DNA from: Otatea glauca
Taxonomy: Eukaryota > Streptophyta > Magnoliopsida > Poales > Poaceae
Assembly: GCA_036346275.1 (NCBI GenBank)
Contig: CM070723.1
Span: 51,538,743 to 51,602,742, forward strand
DNA length: 64,000 bases
Reading direction: 5' to 3'
Below, piece by piece: positions 23,160 through 34,889 of the stretch. The notes beneath the pieces were generated by a model. It did not search any database. It saw nothing but the letters and a program-made list of their open reading frames with translations, and was not told the origin of the DNA. Position numbers and translations under genes: made by a program. Positions within the stretch are counted from its first letter, which is position 1. Each line of letters starts with the position of its first letter.

Positions 23160-23345
23160 ATATTATCAGTGGCGGTTCGTACCAAGAACCGCCACTGATA
23201 CTATTATCTGTGGCGGTTCTTAAAAAGAACCGCCACTGATATACTTATCTATTGTGGTTCGTATAAAAAACCGCCACTAATACATATATTATGAGTGGAG
23301 GTTCTTTTTAAGAACCGCTACAGATAATAGTATCAGTGGACCGCC
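23160..23345. repeat. Outer CACTA internal array
   Basis: Inverted pairs of ATCAGTGGCGGTTC and GAACCGCCACTGATA, for example around 23165-23200 and 23215-23240. They lie between the TNP2 gene end (23670) and the TNPA-like leader. They have the same motif as the terminal arrays, so the second gene has its own copy of the binding sites at its promoter. Confidence 0.85.
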
Positions 23346-23669
23346 ACTGATAATGTTTTGTATGGATGCACCAGCATAGCCAAAGCAAGCGTTGTGCCCA
23401 CAAGGGTCTACAAAGCATCAACCCTCACATAAACTCATGAAAATTGAATAGTTCTCACTACTATGGCTTTCCTAATATATTAATGACCTTATATAATCCT
23501 AATATAGTAACGACCTTATATAATCCTAATAAATATTAATGACCATATATAATCCTAATATATTAATGACCCAAATTTCCATTACTCCACACAAATGCAT
23601 ACCACCACATTTCCATTACTCCGTACAAATGCATATTTTTTACATCACATTGCCATTACTCGTATATAG

Positions 23670-26600
23670 CTAATTATTTTCTTTCACAATTTGCGCTTCT
23701 TCATGATCGTCGCGATGATAGGTAGCTTCCTGAGTGGTTTCTTCCTCGACCCTGATGTTGCCATCTACGAAAGGAGGCAACTCATCAAACTGGTTGTACT
23801 CATCCTCATCCATGACATTCTGAACTCCGACGATCCTTCTTTTTTCCTGAAGAACTACATGGCGCTTCTTATCTGTCGGGTCAATTACATAAAAGACTTG
23901 TGCTACTTGCTTCGCAAGTACGAATGGTTCGTCTCTGTATCTAACGTGTTCGATGTCCAAAGTAGTGAAGCCGTACTTGTCCACCTTGACACCCTTTGGG
24001 AGTTGTACCCAACGACACCGAAACATCGGGATCTTAAAAATACAATAGTCGAGCTCCCAAATCTCTTCTATGAACCCATAGAAGCTACTCTTCTTACTGC
24101 CTGTGTTGTCATAGGCATCTATGCGGACACCACTATTTTGGTAAGTGCTTTTGCTATCCTGAGATCTCGTGTAAAAGGTATATCCATTTATGTCGTATCC
24201 TTGCCATGTCAAGATTGTACCTGATAGCCCTTTTGCCAACCACCTCAACATAACACTCGTTTCTTTCCCAGTCATGCTCTTTGAACCAATGATTGAACAA
24301 ACGATTATGCTCTTTTGTTACCCAAACCTCTGATCGTCCACGATTTTCCTCTCGTAGCTTATCCTTGTGCATGTCCATATACGAGGACACCTCAACTAAC
24401 TGTTGCAAGACTATGAAATGAGCTTTTTCGAACAATCCATGATCGTAAGAATTTGTTGATTTCCTTCCAATCGTCCCTTTCCCAGCTAGCCTACCCTCAT
24501 GGCGAGACAGGCACTCCTACCGGTTCCACCCCCTTCATGTAATCCACGCAAAACTCGATAACCTCCTCATTTGCATAACCTTCCACAATGCAACCCTCCG
24601 GCCGAGATCGATTGCGTACATACTTCTTCAGAATACCCATGTACCTTTCGAATGGGTACATCTGATGCAAGAATACGGGGCCACATATATTTATCTCATT
24701 CACAAGGTGAACAATGAGATGAACCATTATATCGAAAAATGATGGAGGGAAATACATCTCTAGCTATCTTGACCACATCATTTTGCAGTTCAGAAAGTCC
24801 GATGGGATCGATTACCTTCTGTGAAATCGCGTTGAAGAAGAAACACAACCTCATGATTGCCTCTCAGACCTTTTCAGGCAAAATACCTTTAATTGCAATA
24901 GAAAGCATTTGTGTCATCATCACAAGACAATCATGAGACTTCATACCAGTTAATTTCAAATCTTTCATCGAGACCAGTTTCTTGATGCTTGCGGAGTAAC
25001 CGGACGGAACTTTCACACCATGGAAGCATTTGCAGAGGTCTGATCTCTCTTTCTTGGATAGAGTGTAGCAAGCTGGGGGAAGGTAAAGTCAGCCTTTCCC
25101 GGTGTCTTGAGGATGTAGCTCAGCTCTGATTTTTATATCTTTCAGGTCCCTTCGTGCCTTCAGTCCGTCCTTAGTTTTGCTAGGAATATTCAGTAAAAGA
25201 CCAATCAAGCTGTCACATACATTTTCTCTACGTGCATGACATCTATGCATGTCGAACTTTTAAGTCCTTCCAATAGGGCATGTTCTAAAATATCGATCTC
25301 TTCTTCCACGTGGTCTTCTCAGTACGAGACCTCGATTTATTATTACTATCTCCCTTTCCAATTACAACATTAATATCCTTAACCATATCATATACCTCTT
25401 CCCCACGACGAGGCCTTGGAGCTATACCATCCTCTTTTGTCCCGTCGAATTGTTTCTTCATATTGCGGTAGGGTTGATTCCTGCGAAGGAACCTACGGTG
25501 ATGCATGTACACAGTTTTCCTCGAGTTATGGAGCCACACACTAGCGGTTTCATCCATGCACTGGGGGCATGCTTTGGCCCCTTTTACAGTACGACCGGAT
25601 AGGTTACCAAGGGCAGGGAAATCATTGATGGTGCAAAACAACAATGCGCGTAGGATGAAGTACTCTCGCTTGTACTCATCCCATACCTGTACACTTTCGT
25701 TCCATAGTATCACAAGATCTTCCACCAATGGTTGTAGGTACACATCAATATCATTGCCAGGTTGTCTTGGCCCTTGGATAAGAAGTGACATCATAATGTA
25801 CTTTCGTTTCATACACAACCAAGGAGGAAGGTTGTAGATACAGAGCGTCACGGGCCAAGTGCTATGAATACTAATCATGTTTCCGAAAGGATTAATTCCA
25901 TCCATACTCAACCCAAACCTTATATTCCTCGGTTCATTCCCGAAGTCCTTCCTAAAGAGCCTATCGATGATTCTCCACTGGGCAGAATCAGCAGGGTGTC
26001 TAAGCTTTTCATCCCTTTTACGCTCTTCTGAGTGCCATCGCATCAATTGGGCATGCTTTTTGTTTCCAAATAAACACTTCAACCGAGGTATTACTGGTAA
26101 ATACCACACCACTTTAGCGGGAGCTCCTTTCTTCACCATGGTGCCCTCGCTGTCATGGTCTTTACGCTTGTATCACGATGATTTGCACACCGGACATACA
26201 TGCATGTCTGTATACTCTTTGCGATAGAGTATACAATCGTTTGGACATGCATGTATTCTTTCTACTTCCAATCCCAATGGACATACAACCTTCTTAGCTA
26301 AATAAGTGGTTATCAGCAATACGTTTCCATCTGGAAGCATGTCCGCTAAGAAATGTAATAGCGCCGTGAAACTCTTATCGGACCAACCATTGCTTGCCTT
26401 CAATTTTAGAAGTGAAAGCACGGTGTGCAACTTTGTGTATTCCTCCTTGCAACCTGGGAGTTGCCCAACAAACCCTTGAATTGATTAAACTCTCTCTGAC
26501 TAGTGTAGTTCCCTTCTGCATCGTGCAACATCTAAGCAAGATTATTATCGTCATCAATGTCCAACCTATCCTCATCAGATCCATAACCGATGTCAGCTGC

Positions 26601-26891
26601 CATAATGCCTTCTCCATCATCCAACACGTTATCACCTTCATGTATGTTTTCCTCTTCACCGTGACTTGTCCAACGTGTATAGCCAAGTACAAAACCCCTT
26701 CGAATCAAGTGCAAGCGGATGTGCTCTTTGTCTGAAAACATTTTCTCATTCTTGCAATCAATGCATGGACAATGTATGTATTCCGTGTTCTTGTGCAACT
26801 TGTTCTCCTCAGCGGCTCTTAGAAAAGCAGATACCCCGTCGATGTAATCTCGGTTGTAACGGTTCGCATTGTACATCCATCTCCGGTCCAT
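23670..26891 (-). pseudogene. TNP2-type transposase of the outer CACTA (broken)
   Basis: Coding starts at an ATG directly after a TTTTAG acceptor at 26892. In order it shows an N-terminal zinc-ribbon-like segment (HCPCIDCKNEKMFS), WSDKSFTALLHFLADMLP, ACPNDCILYRKEY with VCPVC, then 26139-25285 with FGLSMDGINPFGNM, IYNLPPWLCMKRKYIM and MHHRRFL (transposase family tnp2). After frame changes come DUF4218-like (MVHLIVHLVNEI, PFERYMGILKKYVRNRSRPE, 24757-24497) and DUF4216-like (WELDYCIFKIPMFRCRWV, 24275-23670) parts. It is broken by several frameshifts and stops between 26500 and 24750. Protein order and motifs match the inner element's gene at 28118-31310. Confidence 0.85.
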
Positions 26892-27442
26892 CTAAAATTA
26901 ATTAACATATAAAAATTGATTAAAAAACTAATCTAATTACTAAATCTAAAGGAGCTAGATAATAAATTCATCATCTAAAAATGATGAGCACCCACCTACC
27001 AAATTAACTACAATTTCATGTGTATTAATTTCCAATAATCTTAAATAAATAAATTTAATATATGCAAGATGTATATGTCCGTACACTAATGGAACCAAAT
27101 TAATAGTAATTAAAAAAATAATCTAAATACTTATCCTCTAAAGAAGCTAGATAATAAATTCATCATCTAAAAATGATGAGCACCCACCTACCAAATTAAT
27201 TAAATTTCATGTATATTATATCCAATAATCTTAATTAAATAAATTTAATATATGCAAGATGTATATGTCCGCACTAATGGAACCAAATTAATAGTAATTA
27301 AAAAAGTAATCTTATTACTTATCATCTAAAGAAGCTAGATAATAAATTCATCATCTACCAAATTAACTTAAAATGCAATTTATATTAAATAGATGCTTGA
27401 TCATAATTCATCATCTATAAAAGGAACTCAAAATCATCTAAT
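26892..27442 (-). repeat. Leader intron of outer TNP2 with a 190-bp tandem repeat
   Basis: The phrase AGCTAGATAATAAATTCATC starts at 26953, 27145 and 27333, giving periods of 192 and 188 bp, with AT-rich units between. A related phrase (AGCTAGAAAATAAATTCATC) occurs just right of the inner element near 36365. The inner CACTA therefore landed in this repeat. It lies between the outer exon 1 (about 36528) and the coding start at 26891. Confidence 0.75.
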
Positions 27443-27469
27443 CACTACTACAGAAAGGCTTATATTAGA

Positions 27470-27790
27470 CGCCTCATCACAGACGGTTCCTCAAAACCGT
27501 CTGTGACGAATAATATCACTAACGGTTTTATATTGAAACCGTCAGTGACATTATCACAGACGGACCTCTACAAAAACCGTTAGTGATATACATCAATATC
27601 ACAGACGGTTGTAGTTAAAAACCGTCTGTGAAGATATCACAGACGGTTATTTTATAAAACCGTCTGTAATATCACGTATTATCCCAGACAGTTTTGTAAT
27701 AAAACCGTCTGTCATATAGCACAGACGGTTTTATTATAAAACCGTCTGGAATGCTATGTTTATCATTGACGGTTTTTTTATAAAACCGTC
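27470..27790. repeat. Inner CACTA left terminal array
   Basis: Repeated inverted pairs such as ATCACAGACGGTTGTAG with AAAAACCGTCTGTGA (near 27600) and ATCACAGACGGTTATT with AAAACCGTCTGTAAT (near 27637). The family motif is ATCA-CAGA-CGGTT. At the inner edge ATATAAAATA (about 27809) could be the TATA box of the first gene. Confidence 0.9.
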
Positions 27791-27804
27791 GAGATTTCTA
27801 TCGA

Positions 27805-28117
27805 CAATATAAAATACGAGGCCCGAGCCACTTGGTGCGCTTTAGGGTTTCGGATCTATTTTCATTTGGTTGCTTGTGTGTGGTGGCGATTTGGTAAAAG
27901 AAGACCGTTGATTTTGAAGGGTGATTGAGGATCCATTTGATTTTGGTGATCTAAGGTTAGTAACGGTGTCTAATTGCAGTATATTCAAGATCTTGCTTGG
28001 TAAGGATAGAATTTGATGTTTTTTTAGATTTAGCTTGTAGATTCATGTGTTCTTTCTATGTAAGGGTAGTAATGGGTTTTAATTGCATTAACACTAAATG
28101 CTATATGCTTGGCGTAG
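27805..28117 (+). promoter_or_regulatory. Promoter, leader exon and intron of inner TNP2
   Basis: A TATA-like CAATATAAAATACG (about 27805-27818) is followed by a leader (GCGCTTTAGGGTTTCGG) that ends at an AAG|GTTAGT donor near 27955. A TGCTTGGCGTAG acceptor sits immediately before the ATG at 28118. The outer element shows the same layout, with an acceptor AG touching the ATG. Confidence 0.6.
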
Positions 28118-31100
28118 ATGGACCGAAGTGGGATGTACACTAAGAACCGTGTGAGTGCCGAGTACATTAATAGCGTCTCCGCTTTTAGAAGAGCTGCAGA
28201 AGAGGATATGTTTAATAAGGGGGGCAGTTTATGTCTTGTCCGTGCATTGACTGTGAGAATCTGAAGATGTTTCAAAACTTTGCGCAAAGCGAAGCACACT
28301 TGATTATGAGGGGTTTCAAAATGGGGTATACATGTTGGACCAGTCACGGTGAAGAGCAGGAGATATAGGAAGCAGGTATTAACATGGTCGACGAAGTCAA
28401 TGATATGTCGGATGGTCATATCGATTGTGGTTCCGATGAGGATAGGTTGCAGGAAGATAATCAATCGAGATCTTTGCGCGATGTAGAAGGGAACCGTGAT
28501 GATAGAGAATATGGTAAATTCCGGGGCTTGATGGAGGACTCGGAGAAACCTTTATTCCCAGGCTGCAAGTCGAAATACACAAGGTTGTCATCCGTGCTTG
28601 AACTGTTGAAATTGAAAGCAAGCAACAGTTGGTCCGATAAGAGTTTCACAGCGCTGTTACGTTTATTGGCGGACATGCTTCCCGAGCGAAACGAGTTGCC
28701 GACAACCACCTACAAAGCTAAGAAGGTTCTTTGTCCCTTAGGAATGGATGTAGAAAGAATACATGCATGTCCGAACGACTGTATCCTGTACCGCCAAGAG
28801 TACACGAACTTGCACATATGTCCTGTGTGCAACGCATCCCGGTACAAGCGTAAGAGTCATTCGGATGATGACAGTGAGGGCATCCAGGTGATGAAAGGAC
28901 CTCCTGCTAAGGTGGCATGGTATCTGCCTATAATTCCTCATTTGAAGCGTTTTTTGCGAACCCAAATGAGGCAAAACTGTTGCGTTGGCACTCGGAGGAG
29001 TGTAAGAACGATGGAATGCTAAGGCACCCTGCTGATTCCATCCAATGGAAAAACATCGATAGGAGGTTTCAAGAATTCGGTGAGGATCCGAGGAATTTAA
29101 GGTTTGGATTGAGTACAGATGGAATGAATCCTTTCGGTAACATGAGTAGCCGGCATAGCACTTGGCCTGTGAATCTGTGTATCTACAACCTTCCTCCTTG
29201 GTTGTGTATGAAGCGCAAGTACATTTTGTTATCTGTACTTATCCAAGGACCGAAACAACCTGGGAACGATATTGATGTGTACCTAGCACCGTTGGTGGAA
29301 GATTTGAAAACACTATGGGTTCCTGGGGTATAGGTATGGGATGCGTACAAACGAGAGAACTTCACTTTGCACTGCCTTTTGTTTTGCACCATAAATGATT
29401 ACCCTGCCCTTGGTAACCTATCAGGCCAGAGTACAAAAGGAACCAAAGCCTGCACTCACTTTGCTAGACAATACCGAGTGTGTGGCTGAATCACTCGCGC
29501 AAAACTGTTTACATGCATCACCGTAGGTTCCTTCGGAGGAATCACCCATACCGCAAAATGAAAAAACAATTCGATGGAACGAACGAAGACAGTTTAGCTC
29601 CAAAGCCTTTAAGTGGGATAGATATCCATGATATGGTTAAGAACTTGGATGTTGCGTTTGGAAAGTGGCGTAAATCGAGGTCCCATGAGATGAGCACGTG
29701 GAAGAAGAGATCAATATTTTGGGACCTACCTTATTGGGAGCACCTAGAAGTTCGGCACTGCATCGACGTGATGCACGTGGAGAAGAATGTCTGTGATAGC
29801 TTGATTGGTGTCTTATTGAATATTAAAGGCAAATCAAAGGACAGTATCAATGCACGCCTTGACTTGGTCTATATGGGCATAAGACCTGAGTTAGCACCGA
29901 AAGAGAAAGATACAGGCCGAACATACTGCGAACCTGCTTGTTACACTTTGTCTAAGGCCGAGAGAACTGAACTGTGCCAGTGCTTGCATGGTGTGAAAGT
30001 TCCGTCCGGTTACTCCTATAACATGAAGAGACTTATTTCGATGCAAGATTTGAAATTAGTTGGCATGAAGTCTCATGATTGTCATGTGCTGATGACACAA
30101 ATGCTCCCTGTGGTAATTAGAAGTATTTTGCCAGTCAAGGTTCGAGAGACAATCATGAGGCTGTATTATTTCTTTAACACAATTGCTCAGAAGGTCATCG
30201 ATCCCGAAGCACTAGATGCACTGCAGGCTGAGGTGGTGATGACTCTATGTAATCTTGAGATGTATTTCCCTTCGTTGTTTTTCGATATCATGGTCCATCT
30301 CGTTGTTCACCTTGTGATAGAGATAAAGATATGCGGGCCCGTGTACCTACGTAGCATGTACCCATTTGAGAGGTATATGGGAATTCTCAAGTTCTACGTA
30401 TGGAATCGATCTCGACCGGAGGGTAGCATTGTCGAAGGTTATGCAACCGAAGAAGTCGTAGAGTTCTGCGTCGATTACATGGCTCAGGTCGAACCAATAG
30501 GTGTGCCTCGATCTCACCATGAGGGGAGACTCCAGGGCATCGGGACCATCGGAAGGAAAGCAATCACGCCTGATCCAGCTTCCTATGCTCAAGCTCATTT
30601 CACGGTTTTGCAACACATGGCTGTAGTGTCCCCGTACATCGACGAGCATAAGCACGGCTATGGCAAGAGAATCGGCGGCAAGAGTCTTGGATCACGAGAC
30701 AAAGATAACCTTGATTTAACAGATGGTCAAGGAGCGACCCATCACTGGGACCTCGTCGGTGATACGCTCACATGGTTGGCAAAAGGGCCAACATTTACGA
30801 TTGTAGCATGGAAAGGATACGACTTAAATGGGTACACATTTTACGAGAGATCGGGATATGAAGAGCACAAACTGATCAGCGGTTATGCGCATAGATGCGT
30901 TCAACACCGTTGGGTCAACGAGGAGCTCCTACTATGGGTTCATAGAGGAGATTTGGGAGCTCGACTATGTACTATTCAAGATCCTCTTATTTCGGTGTCG
31001 TTGGGTCCACCTCCAGCGCGTGAAGGTTGACAAATACAGTGTCACTACTGTCGACCTCGCACGTGTCGGATACCAAGATGAACCATTCATACTACAAACC

Positions 31101-31310
31101 AAGTCTGTTCAAGTATTCTATGTAATCGACCCGTCCAACAAGAAGAGACATGTAGTTCTTGGGAAAAGGAGGATTGTCGGAGTAGAGAATGTAGTAGATG
31201 AGGAAGAATACAATCAATTCAAGAGTTGCCTCCTATCGGAAAGAGCATCACATCCGGAAGAACAACCCAAGAAGCTAGCTACACACGCGTCGATCATCAT
31301 GAAGGGCTAA
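28118..31310 (+). pseudogene. TNP2-type transposase of the inner CACTA
   Basis: The gene starts MDRSGMYTKNRVS. It then shows CPCIDCENLKMFQ (zinc-ribbon-like), the 28384-29022 part with LKLKASNSWSDKSFTALL and ACPNDCILYRQEY, FGLSTDGMNPFGNM (near 29110), IYNLPPWLCMKRKYILL, and a long frame 29480-31030 with MHHRRFLRRNHPY, HCIDVMHVEKNVCDSL (tnp2), MVHLVVHLVIEIKI and PFERYMGILKFYVWNRSRPE (DUF4218). It closes with WELDYVLFKILLFRCRWV and VFYVIDPSNKKRHVV (DUF4216, to 31310). Frame changes near 28230, 28370, 29020, 29330-29480 and 30900 break it. The product would cut the element ends together with the TNPA-like protein. Confidence 0.88.
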
Positions 31311-31544
31311 TTTTTATACAAAAGAATAAGCAAGTGGAGTTATGATTTTAAGTGTACTAGCTCTAGAAGATAATAGAGTTGTTTGTAATGAGATGCTCGA
31401 AATTAAAAACAACTTTGTGTATATATGCATATGATTTATTTAATATAGTTTCCTTTACTGATATTGCTTCATCTACAATTCCATATACAGTACACATTAT
31501 GTAAAGAAGACCAAACTTTGGATTTACCTTAGCGAAGTGTGTCA
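31311..31544 (+). other. 3' region of inner TNP2
   Basis: A 3' untranslated sequence with AT-rich runs follows the stop at 31308-31310 and precedes the internal array. No gene is seen; the minus frame 31363-31545 has no domain. Confidence 0.4.
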
Positions 31545-31770
31545 ATCTTCATCACGAGACGGTTCTATAATAGAACTGTGCGGTATAGTTATATCACGAG
31601 CGGTTCTAATACATAACCGTCATGATAAAAACTATCCTGCACGATTCTAGTATAGAACCGTCAGTGATAAATAATATCACAGACGGTTCTAAGCTAGAAC
31701 CGTCTGTGATATTTTTATAATAGACGGTTCTAATCTAGAACCGTCTGTGATATGGGAGACATATAAAAAG
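31545..31770 (+). promoter_or_regulatory. Inner CACTA internal array and second promoter
   Basis: Inverted pairs of ATCACAGACGGTTC and ATCACGAGCGGTTC with GAACCGTCTGTGAT, in loops such as TAAGCTA. CATATAAAAAGG (about 31758-31770) right after the array is a good TATA box, followed by ACTCTTCCACTCACGCGC and a GC-rich leader. The second gene therefore carries its own copy of the terminal motif array at its promoter. Confidence 0.75.
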
Positions 31771-32824
31771 GCCACTCTGGCAGATCATTCATTCTCTACT
31801 CTTCCACTCACGCGCTCAAAACCCTAAGTATTCGTCTTCGCCCCAGCTCGTCGACGCCTCCCCTTCACCGACGGTGCCCCCTCGTCGACCCCTCCCCATC
31901 GACGACGCCGCCCCCTCGCCGACGCCTCCCCATCATCGACGCCGCACCCTCGCCGACATCTCCCCATCGATTTTCACTCGGTAAGTGCCGATAATCGCTC
32001 CCCTCTATCTAAACCTTAAGTAGGCTAGCTAGAAATCTCACTACTTCAGTTTGTGCGAGACAATGGAAACTATTGATGTTTGGGTAATTAAATTGAAATA
32101 CATGTCTACACTGTTGTTCTTATTTTAAAAACACTAACAATGTGACAAAAGGAATGTTGCCAATATAAAATGCAGATCTAGGTTAAAAATCGGACGATTT
32201 TTATTATTTTAATTCTTGCAACTATATATTACCCCCACGAAATACATGGTGAAATTCGCTCGGTAAGTGCCGATAATCGCTCCCCTCTCACCAATTTCGT
32301 TTGGCTGGTGGAGAAGCAAAAACCATAGCGATTTTCGTTGACGTTGTAATCTTGTTGTTACATACCTACATTATGAAGTACGAGTAGAAACAAAGTAGTG
32401 AGATATGTACGAGTAGTAACAAAGAACATTAGAACTAGATATTTGTTTGAGATGAGGCACATTTTTAATTCTTTGCTATTCCTCAATCCATCCTCGTGAG
32501 GTGTATGACTGTCCATTAAGTGGCTGTGTTTATTTATGAGAGAAATTCACTTCGATTTAGTAACTACAACAAGATTACTGCCTTCATTTTTGGGCATATT
32601 CGATTTAGCAACTACAACAAGATTACTCAAGCCAACTGTGCATGGTGTGATGCAGACTAGTGTCAGAGACCAAGTTAGACATTACTTCTGAGAACTTATA
32701 ACTAAAATATCATGAATTGCTTCTCTCAACTTACCTTCTCTGAACTACCTTTGTACCCATTAAATAAAAGCAGCCATCAATTGGTAGCCTTCCATGTTTG
32801 TTTACTTTTCTTTCCTGTTGTGCC
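31771..32824 (+). promoter_or_regulatory. Leader exon and intron of inner second gene, with duplicated donor
   Basis: A GC-rich exon with repeated CTCGCCGACGCCTCCCC-type units ends at TCG|GTAAGTGCC (donor at 31981). A 30-bp block containing this donor is repeated exactly at 32259-32288, giving a second identical candidate donor at 32263. The coding frame begins downstream at 32798 or 32825. Confidence 0.6.
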
Positions 32825-33920
32825 ATGACAACCAGCCTAGATTGCAAGATGGTGTCCACTCATTCGCCGTCTGAAGGATGTGATGAGTCACCGAAAAGAA
32901 AACCTCCTCGAGGTCCAAGAGGAGCAAATAAAAGGCCCACGGAACGATATACCATCACAGCGGTTGATCGAAAGGATGGGGCCCCCACCAAACCAAGAAA
33001 GGCGGTGAATGCATTTAGGACATTGTGCGGGATAGTCGCACGGGAACGGGTCCCCATCACATGTCCATCCTGGAAGTCGCTGACTGATGAGAGCCGCAAC
33101 GACTTGGTGACAGAAATTTTGTCTTCGTTCGATATCCCAGAAGACTTTGTGATCTTAGTGCGACGGTGTGCACTGCTAGTGGCGGGAAAGGCGTGGAAGA
33201 ATTTCAAGAGCACCCTTGTCAAGGAATATGTCAATAAGGACAGGACTCCCTTCTCTAAGTACGGGTTCATTACTGAGGATGTATGGCAAAATTTTGTTGA
33301 GGCGAAGACGACGGATGAATTCGTGCGTCAAAGTGAAGCCCACAAGGCCCTGCAGGCAAGGAGCACCCACCCCCACAGACTTGGCACCGCTGGGTATGCG
33401 GGGAAGAGGGACCAATGGGAGAGGGAGGACGAGGAGGCCTGTGTGCCATTTGCATGTATCGTTGACCGACGCGCCAGAGACTGACTGAGAGCAAGGTCAA
33501 GTGCCACGTCTTCCGGCACCGTCTCCTTTACAAACCCCGTGGACGAAGAAGTCTGCCAACGATTGGTAAGATATCGGACTTCCAATTTTGTATGTAATTA
33601 GTTCTTAATTTCGTAAGTGAATTAACTTTTCGAGATCTTGTAGGTAGCGTTGATTACACAATCTTCCGAGGGCACTTTTTTGTCAGACAGGGAGAAAGAT
33701 GTACTCTCCACAGCCTTGGGAAACAAGGAACACCCTGGTCGCACGCGAGGCATTGGGTTTTTTGTTCCCTGGAAGTCAGGATTTTCAGGCGACTCAGACA
33801 AATACCGGACTAGGAAGAGAACCAAAGAAGAGCGAGAGGAATGACTGGTACAAAGGATTGAGGAAAGACTAAGAGAAGAATTCAACAATAAGATAAAAAG
33901 CCTCGAGGGAAGGCTCAATA
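32825..33920 (+). pseudogene. TNPA-like (Transposase_24) gene of the inner CACTA
   Basis: The start is taken at the ATG at 32825 (MTTSLDCKMV); a longer frame begins at 32798. Motifs in order are VARERVPITCPSWKSL, AWKNFKSTLVKEYV, THPHRLGTAGYAGKRDQWER and, after an AG|GTAAGA intron (about 33566-33642), ALGNKEHPGRTRGIG. They parallel the outer protein (21949-20709) one for one. A frame change near 33440 and a stop at 33842 break it. The end continues as LVQRIEERLREEFNNKI, a likely coiled coil. DNA-binding to subterminal repeats is the known role of this class. Confidence 0.82.
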
Positions 33921-34109
33921 ATCAGCCTGCGTAAGTCCCAGATGTATGTGGGCAAATCAGCCCCACTACCAAAAAGAGCAGCTATGCGTCTGCCACTCCC
34001 ACAGCTGAACATGGGAAATCTCCTGTCTGTGACATCAAGGTACTTATATATATGTCTTCAATGTTCCATATAAATAGCTGTTGGATGCAGTAGCTAATTG
34101 TGTACCGTT

Positions 34110-34370
34110 ATGTAGGTGGCCACGCGGTGCACTCTCCAAGTGAGACTTGTCCATGGTGCCACTCTTATTCCGGCTGCTTCGGGGGTCGCGTTTCCATTTA
34201 TTGAAGGAGCGCTGGTGCACGGCACCCTTGTGGCACAGGGATTCACGAAGGTTAGTGTGGACGGTGTAAACAATAATTTTAAGACCGTCCCACTACCGAT
34301 ACCCCCAAACGACGAGATTGTGACACTGGGGGACGCCATTCACACTTTTATCCGATGGCCCAAAGAATGA
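34110..34370 (+). pseudogene. DUF8039-like exon of the inner second gene
   Basis: The frame reads CTLQVRLVHGATLIPAASG, PFIEGALVHGTLVAQGFTKV, VPLPIPPNDEIVTLGDAIH and FIRWPKE. This small domain is common next to Transposase_24 and Ulp1 parts in plant CACTA polyproteins. Splice-like sites flank it (TTATGTAG before, none obvious after). The following frame 34355-34633 is out of phase and probably decayed linker. The domain name is from memory and should be searched. Confidence 0.6.
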
Positions 34371-34889
34371 CATCTCCTCGGCGCCCGTCCTCCATCACGA
34401 GCTTCCCCATTTGCCTGAGCCATATGATGCACCCCAGTAGAGCACCAAATCGGCTCCCGTGCCCCCTGCATCAAAGGACATTTAGTGGGATGGTGCCCAC
34501 TCGTCTCCCGTGCAGACTCCTTATGGTAGAAAAAAAGTCAAGGGCAAAGCGAAGCAAATCACGAAGAAATTGGACTATCCAATTGCCCTGCTGGCCCGAG
34601 TATACCCGACTAGGAGAGCCTTTTGTAACATGAGGCGCGCATGAAGAACCTTTCTATTGCTTGCGTCAGACAGCGACCAGTGCATGCAACGAGCTAAAAA
34701 GCGATGCAAGACCGCATAACGAGTATATCGATCGGTTTCAAGTATGAGCATCTATTCAACGAGTCATCGGGGATTCTTCACACCGACTTCAATGACCTTT
34801 TGACGTCTTCAACCTCGGCGCCCTCGGCGCCACGCTCTTGAGATCTTGAACATTGTAAGTGTGTGCATTCACATTCTACATTCGTGTAA

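Noticed and set aside
27470..27790. CRISPR-like array
   Set aside because: Repeats are inverted pairs with variable short loops, typical of CACTA subterminal arrays, and the genome is a plant.
33216..33585. Alternative frames overlapping the inner TNPA-like gene
   Set aside because: They are in other phases of a region whose plus-strand protein is conserved with the outer element.
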